Part shown: positions 7,246-13,826 of the stretch, piece by piece | Layout of the letters: every line of letters starts with the position of its first letter | Position numbering within the stretch: position 1 is the stretch's first letter | Assembly: GCA_023141985.1 (NCBI GenBank) | Contig: JAGLKH010000127.1 | Span: forward strand, 1-13,826 | Direction of reading: 5' to 3' | From: Flavobacteriaceae bacterium | GTDB taxonomy: Bacteria; Bacteroidota; Bacteroidia; Flavobacteriales; Flavobacteriaceae | DNA length: 13,826 nt | Made by a program: the position numbers and the translations under genes | Notes under the pieces: generated by a model | Seen by the model: the letters and a program-made list of their open reading frames with translations, nothing else | Database searches by the model: none | What the model was told of the DNA's origin: nothing

Positions 7246-9744
7246 ATGCAAAAATTATATCTCGTTTTCTTTGTCGTATTAAGTTCCTTTTCCTTTTCAA
7301 TAGCACAACAAGTTAAATCTCCTGATGATTTTTTGGGATACGAATTAGGCACACAATTTACAAGACATCATAAAGTTGTTGAATATTTTAAATATGTGGC
7401 TTCACAAATGCCCAATCAAGTACGATTAGAACAATATGGTGAAACCTATGAAAGGCGACCTTTATATGTTTCTTATATTTCTTCAGAAGAAAACTTGAGA
7501 AACCTTGAAACTATTAGAGAAAACAACCTTAAAAATACTGGAGTATTAAATGGTAATACTACAACAGATAATATTGCTATTGTTTGGTTAAGTTATAATG
7601 TACATGGTAACGAAGCATCTAGTACAGAAGCATCGATGAAGACCATTTACACTCTATTAACTCAAAAACAAGACTGGTTAAAAAACACAGTTGTAATAAT
7701 AGATCCATGTATTAATCCAGATGGTCGTGATCGTTATGTTAATTGGTTTAATGAAACCTCAAGTAGGCCATACGACATAGACCAGCAAGCTAGCGAACAT
7801 AATGAACCTTGGCCTGGAGGAAGAGCAAATCATTATTTATTCGATTTGAATCGTGATTGGGCATGGGCAAGCCAAATTGAATCGCAATCGAGATTAAAAA
7901 TATATAACAAATGGTTGCCCCATATTCATGTGGATTTTCATGAGCAAGGCATGAATGAACCTTACTATTTTGCTCCTGCAGCGGAACCTTTTCATGAAAT
8001 TATAAGCGATTGGCAAAGTGATTTTCAAGTACAGATAGGAAAAAATCATGCAAAATATTTTGATGCCGAAGGCTGGCTGTACTTTACTCGCGAGCGATTT
8101 GATTTGTTTTACCCCAGCTATGGAGATACATATCCTACATATATGGGAGCTATTGGTATGACTTATGAGCAGGGTGGACATGGTCGAGCCGGATTGGGTG
8201 TTTTAAACGATGAAGGTGAAATTTTAACTTTGGTAGATAGGGTTGCTCATCATACAACAACTGGCTTATCTACTGTTGAGATTTCTTCTAAAAATGCTGC
8301 ACGACTTAATACTGAATTTAAAAAGTTTTTTAACACTTCAGGATTAAAATATAAAAGCTATGTATTAAAAGGAAATGCTGATAAAATAGAAGCTCTAAAA
8401 ACTTTACTTGATAAACATGAGATTAAATATGGTAATGCATCCAAAGGAAAAGTAAATGGATTTAAATATTCTACAAATTCTACAGGAAGCATGAATACCT
8501 CTACTAACGATCTGGTAGTAAGCACAAATCAACCTAAAGGAAAAATGGTTAAGGTCTTGTTTGAATCAAATGCTAAATTAACTGATTCATTAACTTACGA
8601 TATTACTGCTTGGAGTTTGCCTTATGCTTATGGTTTAGAAACATTAGCGAGCACTAGTTTAGTAGCTTCAAATAAAAAACCAACATCTTTAACAGTATCC
8701 AATAGTAAAAACTCCAACGCAACGGGTTTTATAGTACGTTGGAATGATCTGAAAGATGCTGAATTTTTAGCCGACTTATTAAAACAGAATATTAAAGTTC
8801 GTTTTACCGAAAAAAGGTTAACAACTGATGGTAATACATTTGATAGAGGATCACTGATTATTGTGAGAGGTGATAATAAAAGAGTTAGTGATTTTGATAA
8901 TCTATTAGTTAGAACAGCTAACAAATACAATCGTAAACTTAATGCTGTAGCATCAGGATTTTCTACAAATGGCCCAGACTTTGGTTCACCAGATATTAAG
9001 TTAATAAACAAACAAAAAATAGCTTTACTTTCAGGAAAAAATACCTCATCGTTAAGTTATGGTGCTTTATGGCATTTCTTTGAACAGCAATTGCATTATC
9101 CCGTAACTTCAATAAACACAGAGCATTTAGCTTATATAAATTTTGATAAATATAATATCCTTATAATACCAAGTGGTAATTACAAAAGCCTTTTAAATGA
9201 AGACGCTATGGAAAAACTACAATCTTGGATTAAAAAAGGAGGTAAAGTTATTGTTATAGATCGCGCATTGAGTGCCTTTGCAGGAAAAAAAGGGTTTGGT
9301 TTAAAACGCAATAAAGCAGACGATGAGGATGAAGATGATAATAACAAAAACCTGATTCCATATGCAGATAGACAACGTGAATATGCAAAACAAATGATCA
9401 CCGGAGCCATTTATAAAACCAAAGTAGATGATACACATCCAATGGCTTTTGGTTATTCTAACACGTATTTTTCGCTTAAATTAGGAAGCACATCTTACAG
9501 TTTGTTAAAAAATGGATACAATGTTGCACATATAGGAGACAACCCGACTAAAGTTTCTGGTTTTGCAGGATACGAAGCTAATAAAGGATTGAGTAACTCT
9601 TTAGTTTTTGGAGAAGAACGCTTGGGTAGTGGGAGCGTAATCTATATGGTCGATAACACACTATTTAGAAGTTTTTGGGAAAACGGGAAGCTGTTTTTAG
9701 TAAATGCCATTTTCTTTGTAAATAATAATGCGTTTGAGCTGTAA
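7246..9744 (+). CDS. Secreted M14 zinc carboxypeptidase with amidotransferase-like C-terminal region
   Basis: An 832-residue exported metallopeptidase. Residues 1-20 are a Sec signal peptide (cleavage near SIA|QQ). The M14 catalytic domain spans about 30-340. Zinc ligands are His120 and Glu123 (NVHGNEASS) and probably His232 (VDFHEQG). Asn202-Arg203 (DLNRDW) is the substrate carboxylate site, and Glu308 (MTYEQGG) is the general base. Spacing agrees with carboxypeptidase A, so activity is expected. From about 588 to 680 the sequence resembles a class I glutamine amidotransferase/DJ-1-like fold (KIALLSG, YNILIIPSGNY, GGKVIVID). The only cysteine in the protein is Cys155, so this region lacks a cysteine nucleophile and is probably structural or binding. 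An acidic run (ADDEDEDDNN, 691-700) follows. It likely trims peptides in the periplasm or outside the cell; the true substrate is unknown. Divergent from bshC. Confidence 0.93.
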   Translation: MQKLYLVFFVVLSSFSFSIAQQVKSPDDFLGYELGTQFTRHHKVVEYFKYVASQMPNQVRLEQYGETYERRPLYVSYISSEENLRNLETIRENNLKNTGVLNGNTTTDNIAIVWLSYNVHGNEASSTEASMKTIYTLLTQKQDWLKNTVVIIDPCINPDGRDRYVNWFNETSSRPYDIDQQASEHNEPWPGGRANHYLFDLNRDWAWASQIESQSRLKIYNKWLPHIHVDFHEQGMNEPYYFAPAAEPFHEIISDWQSDFQVQIGKNHAKYFDAEGWLYFTRERFDLFYPSYGDTYPTYMGAIGMTYEQGGHGRAGLGVLNDEGEILTLVDRVAHHTTTGLSTVEISSKNAARLNTEFKKFFNTSGLKYKSYVLKGNADKIEALKTLLDKHEIKYGNASKGKVNGFKYSTNSTGSMNTSTNDLVVSTNQPKGKMVKVLFESNAKLTDSLTYDITAWSLPYAYGLETLASTSLVASNKKPTSLTVSNSKNSNATGFIVRWNDLKDAEFLADLLKQNIKVRFTEKRLTTDGNTFDRGSLIIVRGDNKRVSDFDNLLVRTANKYNRKLNAVASGFSTNGPDFGSPDIKLINKQKIALLSGKNTSSLSYGALWHFFEQQLHYPVTSINTEHLAYINFDKYNILIIPSGNYKSLLNEDAMEKLQSWIKKGGKVIVIDRALSAFAGKKGFGLKRNKADDEDEDDNNKNLIPYADRQREYAKQMITGAIYKTKVDDTHPMAFGYSNTYFSLKLGSTSYSLLKNGYNVAHIGDNPTKVSGFAGYEANKGLSNSLVFGEERLGSGSVIYMVDNTLFRSFWENGKLFLVNAIFFVNNNAFEL

Positions 9745-9827
9745 TTTTAATAAGAATGTATATTAGCATTATAATCAATAAAAATAAAATTCTAAAGTTT
9801 ATATAATTTAATGTAAACTAACGCATT

Positions 9828-9992
9828 ATGCAAAAAAGGAATCCTAATTTTCGTGGATTGTTTATAATAGGGATTTCATTAATCGCTATCGGTACTTCTT
9901 TAATCAATTTACAGCCCAAACCTATTGGTGTTGTTTTAATAAGTGTAGGTGGTCTCTTTATGATTATGAGTTTGAAGAATAAAAATAAATAG
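9828..9992 (+). CDS. Small protein with two predicted membrane segments (54 aa)
   Basis: A short open frame of 54 codons starting MQKRNPNFRG. Two hydrophobic stretches, about 11-27 (LFIIGISLIAIGTSLI) and 33-48 (IGVVLISVGGLFMIMS), are separated by a short NLQPKP turn. Basic residues occur at both ends, which predicts a hairpin with both termini in the cytoplasm. It lies 83 nt after the M14 gene on the same strand, and its stop codon falls in the loop of a strong hairpin. These points support a real gene despite its size. I do not recognise a family and assign no function. Confidence 0.65.
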   Translation: MQKRNPNFRGLFIIGISLIAIGTSLINLQPKPIGVVLISVGGLFMIMSLKNKNK

Positions 9993-10036
9993 AAGAAATA
10001 ATTAAATTTTATTTTTACTCTTCATAATCTTTTTTA
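9974..10036 (+). terminator. AT-rich hairpin with T run after the small membrane gene
   Basis: GAAGAATAAAAATAAA at 9974-9989 pairs with TTTATTTTTACTCTTC at 10008-10023, 15 of 16 positions, around an 18-nt loop holding the TAG stop of the 54-residue gene. Six T residues follow at about 10030-10036. This fits a Rho-independent terminator ending the M14/small-protein unit, although the stem is AT-rich and the T run is set back a few bases. Confidence 0.45.
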
Positions 10037-10039
10037 TCA

Positions 10040-10075
10040 AGTTATAAAACCGTCTTTCAGGAGTTATAAAACTGT
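10040..10075. repeat. Pair of 14-bp direct repeats 22 bp apart
   Basis: AGTTATAAAACCGT at 10040-10053 recurs as AGTTATAAAACTGT at 10062-10075 (13 of 14 identical) with a period of 22 bp, about two helical turns. A small palindrome, CTTTAA-TAT-TTAAAG, follows at 10082-10096. Both lie within 110 bp upstream of the gene at 10150, where an activator could bind. The factor is unknown. Confidence 0.4.
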
Positions 10076-10149
10076 TAAACTCTTTAATATTTAAAGCTAA
10101 AAAGTATTTTTTTCGTATCTTAAGCTATCTTATATAAATCTATTTCGTA

Positions 10150-11457
10150 ATGAAAAAAGATATCTTAATTAAAACCGTGAGACACATTATTTCTTCTGTT
10201 GTACTAATCCTTTTTTTTGGTAATCATCTTAATACTCAAGCCACTAATTTATTACAAGAAGATGTTCAAGACACCCAGTCTTATACAGAATTTAAAGGCA
10301 TAGTTATAGATAGCAATACCAAGCAACCATTAGTTTTTGCAGATTTAACAGTGAATAGCACAAATATTAGAACTGTTACAAATAAAGAAGGAGAATTTTT
10401 AATCAAGATACCTAACAACTTATTAGGTAATAAGATTGCCGTTTCTTTATTAGGCTATGAAACACGAAAAATTTCGATTCAGGATTTAAAACCCAAGAAC
10501 AACATAATCGCTCTTAATATTTCAATTACTGAATTGACACAAGTCAATATTAATATTCCAAAAGATGCTGAAACCCTTGTTAGAGCTGCTTTAAAAACAA
10601 AAGGAGGAAGCTACTATAATGAACCAACCATAATGACAGCTTTTTATAGAGAGACTATTAAAAAGCGTAAAAAAAATGCCTCTTTATCTGAAGCCGTTGT
10701 GGAAATTTATAAACAACCATATAGTTCAGTAAGAAAGGATGCTATTAAACTCCTTAAGTCACGTAAAAACACCAATTATTCTAGGCTTGATACTCTTGCA
10801 TTAAAGCTTCAAGGTGGTCCGTTTAGCACATTATATGCAGATATTGTAAAATATCCCGAATTTATTTTTACGGAAGATACATTCCCATATTACGACTTTA
10901 GTTTCGAACCTTCAACTCAAATTAATGATCGCCAAGTATATGTTGTAAAATTTAAACAACTTCCTAATGTAGTGTCTCCGCTTTACTATGGTAAATTATT
11001 TATAGACTCTGAAACTTTTGCACTAACAAGTGCTGTTTATGGCCTTAATGTTGAAAATGAAAAACAAGCTATCGGGTTGTTTATTCGTAAAAAACCTAAA
11101 AGAGTTAAAGTTTATCCTCTTGAAGCAATTTATAGAGTAGATTACAAAACAAAGGACGGAAAATGGTTTTATGGTTATAGCAACATACAATTAGCTTTTA
11201 GAGTTAAATGGAAAAACAAGCTTTTTAGTAGTACCTATACTTTAAATATTGAAATGGCAGTAACAGACTGGAAGCCGAATACAACAGGAAAAATCAGACC
11301 TAAAAATAGTTTAAAACCTACCGTTATTCTCAGTGATGAAGCTTCCGGATTTTCAGACCCTGAATTTTGGGGGGAATATAATATTATTGAACCTGAAAAA
11401 TCTATTGAATCTGCTATTAAGAAAATAATCAAACAGATTAAAAAAGTTCAGACCTAA
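10150..11457 (+). CDS. Exported CarboxypepD_reg-like domain protein
   Basis: A 435-residue protein with an N-terminal hydrophobic segment (about 11-25) that looks like a signal peptide, possibly cleaved near residue 31. Residues about 48-130 match the CarboxypepD_reg-like beta-sandwich common in Bacteroidota envelope proteins (FKGIVIDSNTKQPLVFADL, then TNKEGEFLIKIP and LLGYETRKI). The rest (about 140-420) is rich in beta strands with the pattern YYGKLFIDSETFALTSAVYGL, similar in style to DUF5686-type proteins but without their long C-terminal barrel. It probably acts in the periplasm or at the outer membrane; no enzymatic motif is seen. It stands alone after a hairpin terminator and converges on rimO with 18 nt between stop codons. 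Codons 21-23 contain a run of eight T residues. Confidence 0.85.
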   Translation: MKKDILIKTVRHIISSVVLILFFGNHLNTQATNLLQEDVQDTQSYTEFKGIVIDSNTKQPLVFADLTVNSTNIRTVTNKEGEFLIKIPNNLLGNKIAVSLLGYETRKISIQDLKPKNNIIALNISITELTQVNINIPKDAETLVRAALKTKGGSYYNEPTIMTAFYRETIKKRKKNASLSEAVVEIYKQPYSSVRKDAIKLLKSRKNTNYSRLDTLALKLQGGPFSTLYADIVKYPEFIFTEDTFPYYDFSFEPSTQINDRQVYVVKFKQLPNVVSPLYYGKLFIDSETFALTSAVYGLNVENEKQAIGLFIRKKPKRVKVYPLEAIYRVDYKTKDGKWFYGYSNIQLAFRVKWKNKLFSSTYTLNIEMAVTDWKPNTTGKIRPKNSLKPTVILSDEASGFSDPEFWGEYNIIEPEKSIESAIKKIIKQIKKVQT

Positions 11458-11475
11458 TTTTACTTATTTAAAATA

Positions 11476-12777
11476 TTAAATCACTTCTCCATAAAGGTCA
11501 AAATCTGCTGCATCAGTGATTTTCACTATAGTGAATTCTCCTGTTTTTAAATAGGATTTTGTTGCATCAATTAGCACTTCATTATCCACATCGGGAGAAT
11601 CAAACTCTGTTCGACCCACAAAATAATCCCCTTCTTTCCTATCGATTACTACTTTAAAGGTCTTACCTATTTTTTCTTGATTGAGCTCCCACGAAATTTG
11701 AGATTGCAATTCCATAATTTCATTAGCACGTTGTTGTTTCACATCTTCTTGAACGTCGTCGTCTAAATTGTAAGCATGTGTATTCTCTTCATGAGAATAG
11801 GTAAAACAACCCAAACGTTCAAAGCGCATTGCTGCAACCCAATTTTTAAGCTCTTGAAAATGCTCTTCGGTTTCTCCAGGATAACCAACAATTAAAGTGG
11901 TTCGAATAGCCATTTCTGGAACTTTAGCTCTAAACTCATTTATGAGTTTTGTAGTTTTTTCTTTTGTAGTACCACGACGCATACTTTTTAAAAGCTCATC
12001 AGAAATATGCTGTAATGGAATATCGATATAATTACAAATCTTTGGTTCATTTTTCATGACCTCCAACACATCTATTGGAAAACCCGTTGGAAACGCATAA
12101 TGTAAACGAATCCATTCTATACCTTCTACCTTTACAAGAGCTTGAAGCAGTTCAGCCAGGTTTCTTTTTTTATAGATATCAAGTCCATAATAGGTTAAAT
12201 CCTGAGCAATTAAAATGAGTTCTTTAACGCCTTTAGTTGCTAATTTTTCTGCTTCACTCACTAAATCTCCAATTGGAGTAGAGCGATGCTTACCTCTCAT
12301 AATCGGAATGGCACAAAAACTACAAGGCCTATCGCAACCTTCAGCAATCTTTAAATAGGCATAATTTTTTGGCGTTGTTGTTAATCGCTCGCCTATAAGT
12401 TCATGTTTATAATCGGCACCTAAAACTTTAAGCAATTCAGGTAATTCTGTTGTGCCAAAATATTGATCGACATTTGGAATTTCTTTTTGCAAATCTGGTT
12501 TGTAACGTTCACTTAAACATCCTGTTACAAACACTTTATCTACATCACCTTCTTCTTTTTTCTTAACGAATTCTAAAATTGTGTTTACACTTTCTTCTTT
12601 GGCATTATTTATAAAGCCGCAGGTGTTGATTACTACTATATTACCTTCATCTTCATATACAACGTCTTTATCATTTGCTTTAAGTTGTCCCATTAAAATC
12701 TCACTATCGTAAACATTTTTAGAGCAACCTAGCGTCACAACGTTGATTTTATTTTTTTTGAGTGATTTTGTTCTCAT
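11476..12777 (-). CDS. rimO: Ribosomal protein S12 methylthiotransferase RimO
   Basis: A 433-residue radical-SAM enzyme that adds a methylthio group to a conserved aspartate of ribosomal protein S12. The N-terminal UPF0004 domain carries three [4Fe-4S] ligands, Cys18 (LGCSKN), Cys53 (NTCGF) and Cys87 (TGCLSE). The radical-SAM motif CxxxCxxC is Cys148, Cys152 and Cys155 in EGCDRPCSFCAIP, typical of RimO rather than MiaB. A TRAM domain fills about 368-433 and includes the RimO-like FDSPDVDNEVLI. The gene is full length. Translation starts at the ATG at 12777, only 17 nt after a near-ideal -7 box. From memory, rimO often follows ftsY in this phylum; here a lipoprotein gene lies between them. Confidence 0.97.
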   Translation of the reverse strand: MRTKSLKKNKINVVTLGCSKNVYDSEILMGQLKANDKDVVYEDEGNIVVINTCGFINNAKEESVNTILEFVKKKEEGDVDKVFVTGCLSERYKPDLQKEIPNVDQYFGTTELPELLKVLGADYKHELIGERLTTTPKNYAYLKIAEGCDRPCSFCAIPIMRGKHRSTPIGDLVSEAEKLATKGVKELILIAQDLTYYGLDIYKKRNLAELLQALVKVEGIEWIRLHYAFPTGFPIDVLEVMKNEPKICNYIDIPLQHISDELLKSMRRGTTKEKTTKLINEFRAKVPEMAIRTTLIVGYPGETEEHFQELKNWVAAMRFERLGCFTYSHEENTHAYNLDDDVQEDVKQQRANEIMELQSQISWELNQEKIGKTFKVVIDRKEGDYFVGRTEFDSPDVDNEVLIDATKSYLKTGEFTIVKITDAADFDLYGEVI

Positions 12778-12794
12778 TTTACAATTTTGGTTTG

Positions 12795-12802
12795 CAAAGA
12801 TA
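12795..12802 (-). promoter_or_regulatory. -7 box for rimO
   Basis: The minus strand reads TATCTTTG followed by C, one of the commonest forms of the Bacteroidota TAnnTTTG element, in a 65-nt gap. A weak TTA lies about 19-22 nt upstream in place of TTG. Transcription would start near 12790, giving a leader of about 12 nt. Confidence 0.6.
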
Positions 12803-12842
12803 CAACCTATAATAAAGGATTTGATTAATTAGTTTGCAAAAG

Positions 12843-13193
12843 TTATTTTTCCCAAATAAGTTTTTCATCTGTTCTGTTTTCCCAAAAATCATCAGAACAA
12901 AAAGCACCGCCGAAATTACAATAACAGACAGGTTCATCATCTATATCATATATAGTAACACAATTACTATCAACAAGACTATAGCAACCTTCAGGGCATG
13001 GGTAGGTTGAAAAATAGACAATATTGCCGTTATATTTATAAGAATATACTGAGTTTAAACAAGTATTATTACTATTATCAATTTTCTCTTTTATACATTT
13101 TGGAATATCTTCAGTATCAGAAGAATCATCACAACCTATAAATATTACAGCAACAATAAAAGTTAAAATTGTAATTACTTTTAGCCCTTTCAT
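12843..13193 (-). CDS. Cysteine-rich lipoprotein, DUF6970-like
   Basis: A 116-residue protein with a lipoprotein signal: a short basic N-terminus, a hydrophobic core and the lipobox FIGC with lipidated Cys21. The next residues are acidic (DDSSDTED), a common pattern in Bacteroidota lipoproteins. The mature part has eight further cysteines (33, 45, 66, 70, 78, 90, 92, 99), enough for four disulfides. The order IPKCIKEKID, YSYKYNGNIVYF, a cysteine cluster and a C-terminal DDFW resembles small flavobacterial lipoproteins that I recall as DUF6970; this is recognition by eye. Function unknown. It sits between ftsY and rimO on the same strand, with inverted repeats upstream and no clear promoter match. 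Confidence 0.82.
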   Translation of the reverse strand: MKGLKVITILTFIVAVIFIGCDDSSDTEDIPKCIKEKIDNSNNTCLNSVYSYKYNGNIVYFSTYPCPEGCYSLVDSNCVTIYDIDDEPVCYCNFGGAFCSDDFWENRTDEKLIWEK

Positions 13194-13219
13194 TTTTTGT
13201 GTATTTTATTATTAGATAC

Positions 13220-13267
13220 ATCAAACTACTAAAGGTTGCTTTTTTTATAAAGGCTTTTTAGTTTGAT
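13220..13267. repeat. Imperfect inverted repeat upstream of the lipoprotein gene
   Basis: ATCAAACTA at 13220-13228 is the exact reverse complement of TAGTTTGAT at 13259-13267. After a 2-nt bulge the stem continues for five pairs (AAAGG with CTTTT, one G-U). The loop is about 18 nt. It ends 27 nt before the lipoprotein ATG. No U tract follows on the minus strand, so a leader structure or repeat remnant is as likely as a terminator. Confidence 0.4.
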
Positions 13268-13335
13268 AATTGTATCCGTTATATTATCATTTCAACAACA
13301 TTTCTGACAACTTCATTATAAAATAAAAATATTTT

Positions 13336-13391
13336 AAAAACGGATGAGATTCCTGCCTTACCGAAACAAGTTCAGCATAAATCGCAGGAAT
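13336..13391 (-). terminator. Hairpin directly after ftsY, resembles a dispersed repeat
   Basis: ATTCCTGC and GCAGGAAT (13384-13391 and 13349-13356 on the plus strand) form an 8-bp GC-containing stem that starts 1 nt after the ftsY stop on the minus strand. A run of five T residues follows at 13340-13336. The 27-nt loop contains CTGAACTTGTTTCGG, close to the CTGAAACAAGTTCAG palindrome that I recall between genes in many Flavobacteriaceae. It probably ends the ftsY transcript and may be a decayed copy of a dispersed palindromic element. Apart from this and the inverted repeat at 13220-13267, I see nothing in the 199-nt gap. Confidence 0.45.
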
Positions 13392-13392
13392 T

Positions 13393-13826
13393 TTACTTAA
13401 AAAAAGAATCTACAAACTCATATTTATTAAATACTTGTAAATCTTCAAGGCCTTCTCCAACTCCAATATATTTTACTGGAATTTGAAATTGGTCGCTTAT
13501 ACCAATAACAACTCCCCCTTTTGCTGTTCCGTCAAGTTTTGTAACTGCAAGAGATGTTACTTCGGTTGCGGCAGTAAATTGTTTGGCTTGTTCAAAAGCA
13601 TTTTGTCCTGTCGAACCATCCAAAACTAAAAGTACATCGTGAGGTGCATCGTCAACTACTTTCTGCATCACACGTTTTACTTTAGTCAACTCATTCATTA
13701 GGTTGACTTTATTATGAAGCCTACCAGCAGTATCAATAATTACTATATCTGCATTTTGAGTTACTGCACTTTGAAGCGTATCAAAAGCAACTGAAGCCGG
13801 GTCGCTGCCCATCTCTTGTTTTATCA
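13393..13826 (-). CDS. ftsY: Signal recognition particle receptor FtsY, C-terminal part
   Basis: The last 144 codons of FtsY, the SRP receptor GTPase that docks ribosome-nascent chain complexes at the inner membrane. Visible parts of the NG domain: the GSDPASVAFDTLQ stretch, the G3 motif DTAGR, STGQNAFEQAKQF, the G4 motif TKLDGTAKGG, and the closing GVGEGLEDLQVF element that contacts guanine. The frame is open through the window edge (IKQE before MGSDP), so the internal Met at 13812 is not the start; the N-terminus and P-loop lie beyond 13826. A hairpin starts right after the stop codon. Confidence 0.97.
   Translation of the reverse strand, partial: IKQEMGSDPASVAFDTLQSAVTQNADIVIIDTAGRLHNKVNLMNELTKVKRVMQKVVDDAPHDVLLVLDGSTGQNAFEQAKQFTAATEVTSLAVTKLDGTAKGGVVIGISDQFQIPVKYIGVGEGLEDLQVFNKYEFVDSFFK

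Noticed and set aside
8628..9011. Antisense open frame of 127 codons opposite the M14 peptidase gene
   Set aside because: It has no recognisable domain and lies fully opposite a strong coding gene. The same holds for the shorter antisense frames opposite the LysM, guaA, decarboxylase and peptidase genes.
10040..10075. LytTR-type binding site
   Set aside because: Spacing fits, but the repeats do not match the LytTR consensus outside GTT, so I kept only the repeat and not the factor.
11466..11481. ATTTAA-AATA-TTAAAT hairpin between the CarboxypepD_reg-like gene and rimO as a shared terminator
   Set aside because: The stem has six A/T pairs only and overlaps the rimO stop. It is too weak to separate from chance in such AT-rich DNA.
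13393..13812. Stand-alone 139-residue GTPase starting at the Met at 13812
   Set aside because: The frame continues upstream through the window edge with FtsY-like residues, so this is the C-terminal part of a longer FtsY.

Overview
The window is AT-rich chromosomal DNA from a member of the Bacteroidota, most likely the marine Flavobacteriaceae. The reasons are the protein families (LysM plus substrate-binding-fold protein, CarboxypepD_reg-like protein, secreted M14 peptidase, BshC, two-domain GuaA), the -7 boxes of the TAnnTTTG type characteristic of this phylum, and the lack of clear Shine-Dalgarno sequences. No tRNA, rRNA, CRISPR array, insertion sequence or phage gene is visible. No gene-free stretch exceeds 300 bases.

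Left block (1-7127, all minus strand). In transcription order it runs bshC (last step of bacillithiol synthesis), a group II PLP-dependent decarboxylase 6 nt behind it, guaA (GMP synthase), a secreted protein with four LysM-like repeats and a substrate-binding-protein fold, and an OsmC-family peroxidase-like gene overlapping the end of the LysM gene. Good -7 boxes lie before guaA and before the LysM gene, so the block probably holds at least three transcription units: bshC-decarboxylase, guaA, and LysM-osmC. A heptamer-period tandem repeat separates guaA from the LysM gene. Two palindromes lie at 18-77, beyond the end of osmC.

Middle block (7128-11457, plus strand). A divergent intergenic region of 118 bp leads to a large secreted M14 zinc carboxypeptidase with a glutamine-amidotransferase-like C-terminal region. 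Next come a 54-residue protein with two predicted membrane segments and a hairpin at its stop codon. The last gene encodes an exported CarboxypepD_reg-like protein, with a pair of 14-bp direct repeats upstream of it.

Right block (11458-13826, minus strand). This holds ftsY (only its C-terminal part is inside the window), a cysteine-rich lipoprotein, and rimO, the radical-SAM methylthiotransferase for ribosomal protein S12. rimO converges on the CarboxypepD_reg-like gene with 18 nt between stop codons and has a near-ideal -7 box. The lipoprotein gene separates the two housekeeping genes and has inverted repeats upstream of it, one of them resembling a dispersed flavobacterial intergenic palindrome.

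Most of the window is ordinary housekeeping and envelope biology. I do not see a convincing new multi-gene system. The best leads are the LysM/substrate-binding protein as a possible envelope regulator, the bshC-decarboxylase pairing, the peptidase with a cysteine-free amidotransferase-like domain, and several short intergenic repeats and hairpins.
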